Assembly (NCBI GenBank): GCA_050180705.1
Contig: JBFXDX010000012.1
Location: forward strand, 1 to 64,000
Length of the DNA: 64,000 bases
From: SB25 sp050180705
GTDB taxonomy: Bacteria; Bacteroidota; Bacteroidia; Bacteroidales; Tenuifilaceae
Direction of reading: 5' to 3'
Positions 35,932 to 43,015 of this stretch are shown in pieces. Below the pieces are notes generated by a model. The model made no database searches and was not told the DNA's origin. It saw only the letters and a list, made by a program, of their open reading frames with translations. How positions within the stretch are numbered: position 1 is the first letter of the stretch; each line of letters begins with the position of its first letter. The position numbers and the translations under genes are program-made.

Positions 35932-36728
35932 TATTCCTTGTCGAACTGTTTCGCCTCTTCCCAAATAACATTCATTTGGTCAAGTGTCATTTCCTTGAGC
36001 GATTGGCCTTGCTTAATGGTTTTCGATTCTAAATAACTGAAACGCTTCATAAACTTGCGGTTGGTACGTTCTAGGGCAGTTTCTGGATCAACATTGTATA
36101 ACCGGGCAGCATTCACTACCGAGAATAGTAAATCGCCAAATTCTTGTTCTATTCTATCCTTGTTACAAGAATCGATTTCGACTTTAAGTTCGTCCATTTC
36201 TTCGGAAACTTTATCCCAAACCTGAGTACGTTCCTCCCAATCGAATCCAACTGCGCGAACCTTCTCTTGAATCCTATTGGCCTTAATTAGCGCAGGAAGC
36301 GATGATGGAACGCCCGATAGTACAGTTTTGTTACCATCCTTCTCCTTGGTTTTTAGGAGTTCCCAATTTTCGATAACCTCGGTAGAGTTATTTACCTTAA
36401 CATCGCCGTAAATATGTGGATGGCGGTAAATTAATTTTTTTGATAGGCTATTTATCACATCAACAATATCGAAAGCCTTTTGCTCATCGGCAATTTTTGA
36501 GTAAAATATAATGTGAAGCAGAATATCGCCAAGCTCCTTCTGGATTGAGGGTATATCGTTATCTAGAATACTTTCGGAGAGTTCGTATGTTTCCTCAATG
36601 GTGAGTGGGCGAATGCTTTCAAGCGTTTGACTTCTATCCCAAGGGCATTTTTCCCTTAATTCGTCCATTATATCTAAAAGTTTTCCAAATGCGTCAAGGG
36701 CTTCTTTTCTGCGTAAATCGTTATTCAT
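35931..36728 (-). CDS. mazG: nucleoside triphosphate pyrophosphohydrolase MazG
   Basis: MazG hydrolyses non-canonical NTPs to NMP and PPi, lowering mutagenic or stress-related nucleotides. The 265-residue protein has the two tandem MazG domains of the full-length bacterial type. The first has LREKCPWDRSQTLESIRPLTIEETYELSESI with the EExxE metal site, and IQKELGDILLHIIFYSKIADE. The second has DKVSEEMDELKVEID and IEQEFGDLLFSVVNAARL. The VLSGVPSSLPALIKANRIQEKVRAVGFDW linker between them is diagnostic. It is cytoplasmic, and the SAM hydrolase gene ends 10 bp upstream, so the pair is probably co-transcribed. Confidence 0.95.
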   Translation of the reverse strand: MNNDLRRKEALDAFGKLLDIMDELREKCPWDRSQTLESIRPLTIEETYELSESILDNDIPSIQKELGDILLHIIFYSKIADEQKAFDIVDVINSLSKKLIYRHPHIYGDVKVNNSTEVIENWELLKTKEKDGNKTVLSGVPSSLPALIKANRIQEKVRAVGFDWEERTQVWDKVSEEMDELKVEIDSCNKDRIEQEFGDLLFSVVNAARLYNVDPETALERTNRKFMKRFSYLESKTIKQGQSLKEMTLDQMNVIWEEAKQFDKE

Positions 36729-36738
36729 TTCTAGTTTT

Positions 36739-37536
36739 TTAGTTGTCGTGAAATTTTACCATAATGCTTGAGCCAACCTGTAATGCGTGCATCTCCGCCA
36801 CAAATCCATTGCTTAGCGCAATTTCGAGTAGATTTAATGTGTTGAACAGAGCTAAAAGTTCGCCTTCCTCCACATCGGAATAGGTTTTAACTATCTCATC
36901 AATCCTATAATTAAAGCTTTGCACATAGATTGTAAATCTACGTCCTTTGCCTACACGTTCAAATAAATCGCGCGATATGTTAGTTATAGCATTAAGGTAT
37001 GAGTCAATAAAAATGACACTTCCGGTGATGGTAGTTTCATCAATGGCTGCTCTAAGCGGAATGCTCTGCTTGTAGTTCTCGGTGATAACTGCAATGTCAT
37101 CGATTTCTGAGTCGCTAACCAACGCTTTAATTGCCGATGCAGCAGCATCGAGCGATGCAAAGCTGGAGTTATCCTCGTAGGGAAACGAGAAAACTTTTTT
37201 TGGAGTATCTTTTGTAATCAAGCCTAGAATTCCATTGTCAGGAATAATCAAGTAATGATTTCGATACTCAAAAAGCAATAGTTGTTTTCCTTCTGTATTT
37301 TCAGTGTTTACTAAACAAATATGGATTGTCCCTTCAGGAAAACTCTCGAAGCTGTGCTTAAGCACAAATGCAGCGTGAATATGGTCGAAAGGTGGAACCT
37401 TATGGCTTAGTTCAACAATGTTAAGATTTGGCGAAATGGAAAGCAATCGGCCTGTGAGCATCCCGATATAGTAATCGTGCCTGTTCCAGTCGGTTGTAAG
37501 GGTGATTATCTGAGTTTTTGAGTTGCCGTTTTCCAT
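36739..37536 (-). CDS. SAM hydrolase / SAM hydroxide adenosyltransferase (DUF62 family)
   Basis: This 265-residue protein is of the DUF62 family, whose members cleave SAM to adenosine and methionine with water as nucleophile. Family motifs are IITLTTDWNRHDYYIGMLTGRL, IVELSHKVPPFDHIHAAFVL, GTIHICLVNT, LIIPDNGILGLI and IDSYLNAITNISRDLF. The chlorinase/fluorinase relatives share this trimer fold. The start is placed at ATG 37536. The GTG at 37554 lies on top of the -7 element and is therefore unlikely. It sits just upstream of mazG, and a repeat block lies on its 5' side. Its role in the cell is unclear; removal of excess SAM has been proposed. Confidence 0.85.
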   Translation of the reverse strand: MENGNSKTQIITLTTDWNRHDYYIGMLTGRLLSISPNLNIVELSHKVPPFDHIHAAFVLKHSFESFPEGTIHICLVNTENTEGKQLLLFEYRNHYLIIPDNGILGLITKDTPKKVFSFPYEDNSSFASLDAAASAIKALVSDSEIDDIAVITENYKQSIPLRAAIDETTITGSVIFIDSYLNAITNISRDLFERVGKGRRFTIYVQSFNYRIDEIVKTYSDVEEGELLALFNTLNLLEIALSNGFVAEMHALQVGSSIMVKFHDN

Positions 37537-37553
37537 AATCGCAAAACCTACCA

Positions 37554-37561
37554 CAAAAGTA
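37554..37561 (-). promoter_or_regulatory. TAnnTTTG promoter element for the SAM hydrolase-mazG unit
   Basis: On the minus strand this is TACTTTTG, an exact match. It lies 17 bp before the ATG at 37536. The -33 region is only weakly matched (TTTTC). Confidence 0.5.
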
Positions 37562-37620
37562 ATAATAAAGTTGGAAGGTGAGGTTGAAAAGGTAAATTGA
37601 GAGTTAAGTAATGAAAGTTT

Positions 37621-37716
37621 GTTGATTGTTGATCGTGGGAGTTAAGAGTTAAGAGTTAAAATTACACCTAAATGTCTATAATCTTACGAACAACCATCAA
37701 CGAACAACCACCAACA
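37621..37716. repeat. low-complexity intergenic repeats upstream of phoH
   Basis: GTTGATTGTTGATCGT (37621-37636) is the exact reverse complement of a piece at 35902-35917. It is followed by two adjoining GTTAAGA/AGTTAAG units and, after a short gap, by CAACCATCAACGAACAAC. Function unknown; the family is discussed in the findings. Confidence 0.75.
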
Positions 37717-37780
37717 ATAATGTCAATAAGTTTTTAATATTTAGTTTTCCTTGTGTTTACTTAAATCGCAGATGTTGAAT

Positions 37781-37788
37781 TATCTTTG
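37781..37788 (+). promoter_or_regulatory. TAnnTTTG promoter element for phoH-purC
   Basis: TATCTTTG is an exact match 16 bp before ATG 37805, with TTTA 21 bp further upstream as a candidate -33 element. Confidence 0.65.
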
Positions 37789-37804
37789 TGCATAATTTCA
37801 TTTG

Positions 37805-38824
37805 ATGATAAAGAAAGAAACAGTGAGTGAAAGAATAATCCTTGTTGAAGGTATAGATCCTTTGGTTCTTTACGGCGTAAACAACACACGCTACAATTCA
37901 ATTGCACGTCATTTTTCTAAACTCAAACTTATTGCCCGTGGCAACGAAATTAAGGCCATTGGTGATGATGATTTAATTGATGAGTTGGAGGAGAAAATCA
38001 ATAAGATGATTGATTTCCACAGAAAGTATGGCTACCTAACCGAAACGAATATTCAGGATTTTTTAACCGATAATTTAGAATCAATTAATCAGGCAGAGGA
38101 GGATGCTGCCGATGTACTTGTTTTTGGTAATCACGGAAAGGTTATAAAGGCACGAACCGTAAATCAGCGCAAGTTAGTGGAACTCTATGGCGATAACGAT
38201 TTGCTTTTTGCGATTGGCCCAGCCGGTTCCGGAAAAACGTACACTGCCATTGCTCTTGCAGTTCGAGCATTACGGAATAAGGAGGTTAAGCGCATTATTC
38301 TAACACGTCCTGCCGTTGAGGCTGGCGAACGTTTAGGGTTTTTGCCTGGAGATATGAAGGAAAAACTCGATCCATACCTACAACCACTTTACGATGCATT
38401 GCACGATATGATTCCCGCCAAAAAATTGGTGGAATTTATGGAGGATGGAACTGTTCAGATTGCACCTTTAGCTTTTATGCGCGGTCGTACGCTCGACAAT
38501 GCTTTTGTAATTTTGGACGAAGCGCAGAATACAACCATCAGCCAGATGAAAATGTTTCTTACCCGTATGGGTAAAAACGCAAAGTTTGTTGTAACGGGCG
38601 ATTTAACACAGATCGATTTACCCCGAAAAGAGGATTCAGGATTAGTAAAGACAATTAAGTTACTTGATGGAATTAACGATATAGCAGTTATTAACTTCGA
38701 TGTGCGCGATATTATTCGCCATAAACTTGTTAAGTACATTGTAAATGCATTCGATAGGGATGCAGAGGAGAAACTTCAACGACAAAACAGCAATCAAAAT
38801 AATAATCAATCAACCTTAGAGTAG
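37805..38824 (+). CDS. phoH: PhoH-family ATPase
   Basis: This 339-residue PhoH-family P-loop ATPase has Walker A GPAGSGKT (residues 138-145) and Walker B AFVILDEAQNTT (~232-243). Other family marks are ILTRPAVEAGERLGFLPGDMKEKLDPYLQPLYDAL, QIAPLAFMRGRTL, MKMFLTRMGKNAKFVVTGDLTQIDLP and the DVRDIIRH segment. The N-terminal ~120 residues form the PhoH-type cap. PhoH proteins are linked to RNA metabolism and phosphate stress in other phyla; the precise role is open. The ATG at 37805 is used; the TTG one codon upstream is less likely. The purC ATG follows 2 bp after the stop. Confidence 0.93.
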   Translation: MIKKETVSERIILVEGIDPLVLYGVNNTRYNSIARHFSKLKLIARGNEIKAIGDDDLIDELEEKINKMIDFHRKYGYLTETNIQDFLTDNLESINQAEEDAADVLVFGNHGKVIKARTVNQRKLVELYGDNDLLFAIGPAGSGKTYTAIALAVRALRNKEVKRIILTRPAVEAGERLGFLPGDMKEKLDPYLQPLYDALHDMIPAKKLVEFMEDGTVQIAPLAFMRGRTLDNAFVILDEAQNTTISQMKMFLTRMGKNAKFVVTGDLTQIDLPRKEDSGLVKTIKLLDGINDIAVINFDVRDIIRHKLVKYIVNAFDRDAEEKLQRQNSNQNNNQSTLE

Positions 38825-38826
38825 TT

Positions 38827-39771
38827 ATGGAAAAGGCTATCGTTCATACCGACTTCAACTTCCCCGGCCAAACAGGGGTTTACCATGGAAAAGTTCGCGA
38901 TGTGTACAACATCAAGAACGAATTTTTGGCAATGGTTGTATCCGACCGTATTTCTGCTTTCGATGTTGTACTCCCCAAGGGTATTCCTTACAAAGGGCAG
39001 GTGCTTAACCAAATTGCATCGAAGTTTTTAGATGCAACATCCGACATTGTTCCTAATTGGAAAATTGCGACTCCAGATCCTATGGTAACAATTGGCCATA
39101 TGTGCGAACCTTTCAAGGTGGAAATGGTGGTTCGTGGATACTTAACTGGTCACGCTTGGCGTGAGTACAAATCTGGTAAACGTTCAATTTGTGGAGAGGC
39201 TATGCCTGAGGGAATGAAAGAACATCAAAAGTTTCCAAAGCCACTTATCACACCTACCACAAAGGCTTCTGAAGGTCACGATGAGGATATCTCAAAGGCT
39301 GATATTATCAAGACTGGACTGGTTAGCAAGGAGGATTATGAGCAGTTAGAGAAGTACACCTTTGCACTTTTTGAGCGTGGAACTCAAATGGCTGCTAAAA
39401 TGGGGCTTATCTTGGTGGACACTAAGTATGAGTTTGGCAAGAAGGATGGAAAAATCTATTTGATTGATGAAATTCACACACCCGATTCTTCGCGTTATTT
39501 CTATGCTGAAGGTTATGCTGATCGCTTAGCAAAAGGCGAAGACCAACGACAACTATCAAAGGAGTTTGTGCGTGAATGGTTAATGGCCAATGGATTTCAG
39601 GGTAAAGACGGACAAAAAGTTCCTGAAATGACCGATGATATAGTAAATCAGATTACAGAGCGCTATATTGAACTTTACGAGCATATTACAGGCGATAAAT
39701 TCCAGAAGGCAGAGGGAACTGACGTTTTGAATCGTATTGAGCAGAATGTTTTGAATTTCCTTAATAGGTAA
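38827..39771 (+). CDS. purC: phosphoribosylaminoimidazole-succinocarboxamide synthase
   Basis: PurC joins aspartate to CAIR in purine biosynthesis, using ATP. At 314 residues it is of the longer, eukaryote-like form also seen in Bacteroidota. Motifs include YHGKVRDVYNIKNEFLAMVVSDRISAFDVVLPKGIPYKGQVLNQ, VRGYLTGHAWREYKSGKR, PLITPTTKASEGHDEDI, LVDTKYEFGKKDG and IDEIHTPDSSRYFYAEGY. All ATP- and substrate-binding segments are intact. It is the second gene after phoH with only 2 bp between, so the two share a transcript; a terminator follows. Confidence 0.97.
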   Translation: MEKAIVHTDFNFPGQTGVYHGKVRDVYNIKNEFLAMVVSDRISAFDVVLPKGIPYKGQVLNQIASKFLDATSDIVPNWKIATPDPMVTIGHMCEPFKVEMVVRGYLTGHAWREYKSGKRSICGEAMPEGMKEHQKFPKPLITPTTKASEGHDEDISKADIIKTGLVSKEDYEQLEKYTFALFERGTQMAAKMGLILVDTKYEFGKKDGKIYLIDEIHTPDSSRYFYAEGYADRLAKGEDQRQLSKEFVREWLMANGFQGKDGQKVPEMTDDIVNQITERYIELYEHITGDKFQKAEGTDVLNRIEQNVLNFLNR

Positions 39772-39775
39772 TAAA

Positions 39776-39818
39776 AACCCCTCAAGGCTTATAGATTCTT
39801 GAGGGGTAAACTTTTTAT
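39776..39818. terminator. terminator between purC and the outer-membrane protein gene
   Basis: ACCCCTCAAG pairs with CTTGAGGGGT across an 11-nt loop, and CTTTTTATC follows on the plus strand. It lies between convergent stops (39771 plus, 39823 minus) and an upstream A-run could serve the minus strand. Confidence 0.85.
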
Positions 39819-39822
39819 CAAT

Positions 39823-40383
39823 CTAGAAAGAAATACCAAAACCTATGTAAGGAATAGGCGCAAATGTGACATCTCCAATATCGTTTCCTCCAACAGGTTG
39901 AGCAAGGAACCCAATACTCGGAACTAACAATATTTTACTTTTGGTTGGAATTACGATATCAGTATTCATGTTTACTGCAAATCCGTCGGTTTTTAGTGCC
40001 TTAATATCCTCTATTTTAATTCCACGATAACCGATCTGAAGAGCAGGGCAAATCTTGATGTTTCCAGCGAATATTCGGATTTTTAACTGCATTCCAATCT
40101 CTGAGAATTGTCCTGTTTGATCGGCCTCTTCAACCGAAAAACTTGGTCCAAAATTGAAATATGCACCAACTGCAAACTTTGGAACGATATTGTAATCTGC
40201 ATATGCATTTAAGAAGATACCACCTTCTTTTTTTACATCATCTATAAAATACATATCGCCGGGCATCCAGTATTTTAACGATGCTCCAATTTCGTAACCT
40301 TTTTCATTTTCAGTATTTTGAGCGTTCGCCGAGAATGCAAATACACTCAAAAATAGGATTGTGATTAATAATTTTGTCTTCAT
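39823..40383 (-). CDS. small outer-membrane beta-barrel protein
   Basis: This 186-residue protein has a signal peptide (KTKLLITILFLSVFAFSANAQ). The mature part has about eight amphipathic strands, for example KGYEIGASLKYWMPGDMYF, FLNAYADYNIVPKFAVGAYFNFG and FSEIGMQLKIRIFAGNIKI. It closes with TFAPIPYIGFGISF, a typical terminal beta-strand with Phe. The pattern fits an eight-stranded OMP_b-brl-like barrel. Function is unknown. The gene is downstream of, but separated by ~150 bp from, the GH114-like gene on the same strand. Confidence 0.8.
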   Translation of the reverse strand: MKTKLLITILFLSVFAFSANAQNTENEKGYEIGASLKYWMPGDMYFIDDVKKEGGIFLNAYADYNIVPKFAVGAYFNFGPSFSVEEADQTGQFSEIGMQLKIRIFAGNIKICPALQIGYRGIKIEDIKALKTDGFAVNMNTDIVIPTKSKILLVPSIGFLAQPVGGNDIGDVTFAPIPYIGFGISF

Positions 40384-40530
40384 TTGGATTAGAGTTAGTT
40401 GTTAATAATTATATTTTGATGAAATTAGTTTTAATACACCTTACTGAATAACCAATCTTTTTGTGTCTACTTTGAGCAAGAGTGCTAATTGCCATTACCG
40501 TTGTTATTAGATTAAATATCTTAGAGTCTT

Positions 40531-41502
40531 TTACTCGTAATACTCAAATGCATCAATAATGTCCAAGTAAACTCCATCAAATCCTGCATTTAAAATTTTG
40601 TTTAGGTAGGAATTGTTGTTTCCATAGATGATATTTTGCCAATCGCTGTTCCAGTATTTTACCTTGTAGTTTCCTTCCCAATCGGGGTTTTCGGTGTCTA
40701 GCCAGTTCGGTTTGCTTATATTCCAACTTTGTTGCCAGTAATACCTATAATCCTCAGCTTCACCTATCGACATGTATGAGATTACTAATCGTTTTCCGCC
40801 ATTTGCTTTATTCTTTAGTTGGTTAATTTCGCTAAGGGTAAATTCTTCATCATCAAAGAATAGATCCATTATAAGCAAATCGTAGTTTGTTGCCGTTATT
40901 GCGCTGATAAAACTGCTTTTGTTCGCGAAATTTGACGGATCGAGCAGGTATAGGAAATTTTTCACTTGCGACATAGAGGCAATTGTTGCATTGTTCTCCT
41001 GATGAATTGTGACTGGATAATTTGGAATATTGTTCAGGTCGCGTTGATTAGCCGCAAACGATACATAACCGACATTATTATTTTTTAAATAGGAATCCTC
41101 CATCTTGCTAGGGGTGGAGCAGTAATCGGTTACAAGTATTATGTTGTTAGCATTCTTAGAGATATTAAGTAAATCCGTTAAATATTTGTTTGCGCTAGAA
41201 GGTGTGGCTTCGTCATCGTTATCGTAACCATAAAACAGATCTTCCTGTCCGTTGGCATCAATTGCATTTAGGTATGCAGTGTGTGGGGCTCCTGATTTAT
41301 CGCCAGTTACGCTAACCAACTCAATGCCATTTTGTGGAATAATAATGAAATTAGGTTTAATTGCTTTTGAGTATTGGCTTATGCCAATAACAAACTCCCG
41401 CATCTTCTCTTTATATTCTGAGTCATTTCCAGTGTCATCTTCGTCCTCTCCACAAGAAATAAGTGCAATTAGTGTGATAAATAGATAAATAGTTTTTTTC
41501 AT
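40531..41502 (-). CDS. GH114/TM1410-like lipoprotein with permuted half-domain order
   Basis: From ATG 41502 the product has 323 residues. A lipoprotein signal (MKKTIYLFITLIALISC, Cys17) precedes it; an upstream Met at 41520 is not needed. Residues ~31-162 match the C-terminal half of the GH114/TM1410 family (MREFVIGISQYSKAIKPNFIIIPQNG ... EDLFY ... IILVTDYC ... VGYVSFAA). Residues ~178-323 match the N-terminal half (KNFLYLLD ... MDLFF ... LVISYMSIGEAEDYRYYW ... PNWL ... NPDWEGNYKVKYW ... GFDGVYLDIIDAFEYYE). This is the reverse of the order I recall in TM1410. Enzymes of the family act on galactosaminogalactan-like polymers. It lies 27 bp after a lipoprotein gene. Confidence 0.75.
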   Translation of the reverse strand: MKKTIYLFITLIALISCGEDEDDTGNDSEYKEKMREFVIGISQYSKAIKPNFIIIPQNGIELVSVTGDKSGAPHTAYLNAIDANGQEDLFYGYDNDDEATPSSANKYLTDLLNISKNANNIILVTDYCSTPSKMEDSYLKNNNVGYVSFAANQRDLNNIPNYPVTIHQENNATIASMSQVKNFLYLLDPSNFANKSSFISAITATNYDLLIMDLFFDDEEFTLSEINQLKNKANGGKRLVISYMSIGEAEDYRYYWQQSWNISKPNWLDTENPDWEGNYKVKYWNSDWQNIIYGNNNSYLNKILNAGFDGVYLDIIDAFEYYE

Positions 41503-41529
41503 TTTTTGTAGTATAAACATTAATGTTGT

Positions 41530-42102
41530 TTAGTTTCCATTTGCCCCATAAAGAGTTCCGTTGGAACTTGTAACATTCCCTGTGAGTATGTACTGATTGT
41601 CGTTCTTATCTGTTAAGTAGATAGTAACCACGTCGTTAATGGTATATTCTCCATTTGGAATTTCAACTTTAATTCCACTACCATCTACCTGCTTAATTAA
41701 GTGATACGATGATGAGGTGTAGCGATCCTGCTTGTAATTTACAGTTCCAGTAACTATGTTGTTTTGGTACTGGTAGTTGTTGAAAGTAATTGCTAGGCGA
41801 CTTTTGTAGCAGGTGGTATAGGCCGATATAGTCTCCTTGCTTCTTGTTCCGGTTAGGGTTGCAGTTCCTCCGTTTGCAGCGGTTATTACATGCGATGAGT
41901 AGGTTGCCGAAGAGGAAGTGTTATCTTCGATATTCTCCATAAAGGAATTAAAGGCATCGGCCACTCTTCCGGCGTCGTACTTGTCGCGGATTGGGCCTTC
42001 TTTTGAGTTTGTGCCCTCGCTTTCTTCGCTTGCATCGTTTTTTTCGCAGGCGCAATTGATTAGCAAAAGAGTTGCCAGCATAATTAGTGTTACTTTTTTC
42101 AT
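41530..42102 (-). CDS. putative lipoprotein upstream of the GH114-like gene
   Basis: From ATG 42102 the product has 190 residues. The signal reads MKKVTLIMLATLLLINC; the cysteine at 17, or the second one at 19, may be lipidated. A start at 42144 would add 14 residues before the signal. An acidic, Ser/Glu-rich linker (ACEKNDASEESEGTNSKEG) follows the cysteine. The rest is beta-rich (TATLTGTRSKETIS, KSRLAITFNNYQYQNNIVTGTVNY). The family is not recognised. It probably shares a transcript with the GH114-like gene and may assist it at the cell envelope, which is inference from gene order. Confidence 0.75.
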   Translation of the reverse strand: MKKVTLIMLATLLLINCACEKNDASEESEGTNSKEGPIRDKYDAGRVADAFNSFMENIEDNTSSSATYSSHVITAANGGTATLTGTRSKETISAYTTCYKSRLAITFNNYQYQNNIVTGTVNYKQDRYTSSSYHLIKQVDGSGIKVEIPNGEYTINDVVTIYLTDKNDNQYILTGNVTSSNGTLYGANGN

Positions 42103-42218
42103 GGTTATGAATTTAGTTATTCTTTGAAGTAAAGTTAAATCCATAACCGCTGCTTATTTGAGCAGAACAGTAAGCGCTTGTACTAAATTAGAATTTGATG
42201 GTGGCCGAAAAGAATTTG

Positions 42219-42977
42219 CTATTTGTTGGCCAGTTGTTCTATAGATTGAATTAGTGCATCTTTTTTGCGAGTTGATACAGGTACGCTGGAACCATCGTAC
42301 ATTACAATAAAACCGCCGTCCGTTTTATCGTACTTTTTTACATACTTCATATTCACAAGGTGCGACTGATGAACCCTAAAGAAGTGAAATGGTGAAAGCA
42401 TCTCATCGTACTCCTTCAACGGTTTGGATATCAGTATTTTTTGTCCATCAGTTAAGTGGAAAGTTGTGTAGGAACTGTCCGATTCACATCGTGCAATATT
42501 TTTAACCTCAACAATATGTATACTTTCAACGGTTTTGAGTACCACTACTTTATTCTCCAGCATTGGTTCTCCCATATTCTGGAGAAGTGCATTGAGCATT
42601 AGTTTGTTATTGCGTTCCTCTACGGTTTTGTATGCTTGATGTAGTGCCGATATTAATTCTGTGGGATTAACTGGTTTTAGCAAATAGTCTATTGCGCTGA
42701 ATTTTATGGCTTGTATGGCGTATTCCTCAAAGCCGGTAAGAAAAATTAACTTGAAGTTTACCTCGGGTAATGTCTTCAGAATATCAAAACTCGTTCCTCC
42801 GGGTAGGTTAATATCCATTAGGGCTACATCGGGTTTCGAGTTCATTAGTAACTCCTTGGCAGAATTCATATCCGATGCGGTACCGCAGATGGTAACAAAA
42901 GGGCAATAATCGTTAATTATCTTTAGCGTTACCGCTAGGATATCTTGTTCATCCTCAATAATTGCCAGTTTTACCAT
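42219..42977 (-). CDS. LytTR-type response regulator
   Basis: This 252-residue two-component response regulator has an N-terminal receiver domain with the acidic pair in IIEDE, the phospho-accepting Asp55 in VALMDINLPGG, and LTGFEEYAIQAIKFSAIDYLLKP at the switch region with Lys. The C-terminal LytTR DNA-binding domain spans ~150-250 (VLKTVESIHIVEVKNIARCESDSSYTTFHL ... RVHQSHLVNMKYV). It lies 38 bp downstream of its histidine kinase gene and they form a LytS/LytR-like pair. Targets are unknown; the adjacent GH114-like and lipoprotein genes are candidates by proximity only. Confidence 0.95.
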   Translation of the reverse strand: MVKLAIIEDEQDILAVTLKIINDYCPFVTICGTASDMNSAKELLMNSKPDVALMDINLPGGTSFDILKTLPEVNFKLIFLTGFEEYAIQAIKFSAIDYLLKPVNPTELISALHQAYKTVEERNNKLMLNALLQNMGEPMLENKVVVLKTVESIHIVEVKNIARCESDSSYTTFHLTDGQKILISKPLKEYDEMLSPFHFFRVHQSHLVNMKYVKKYDKTDGGFIVMYDGSSVPVSTRKKDALIQSIEQLANK

Positions 42978-43015
42978 TTTGGATTTGCAGTTCTTTGCTC
43001 TACGAAAGTAATTAT

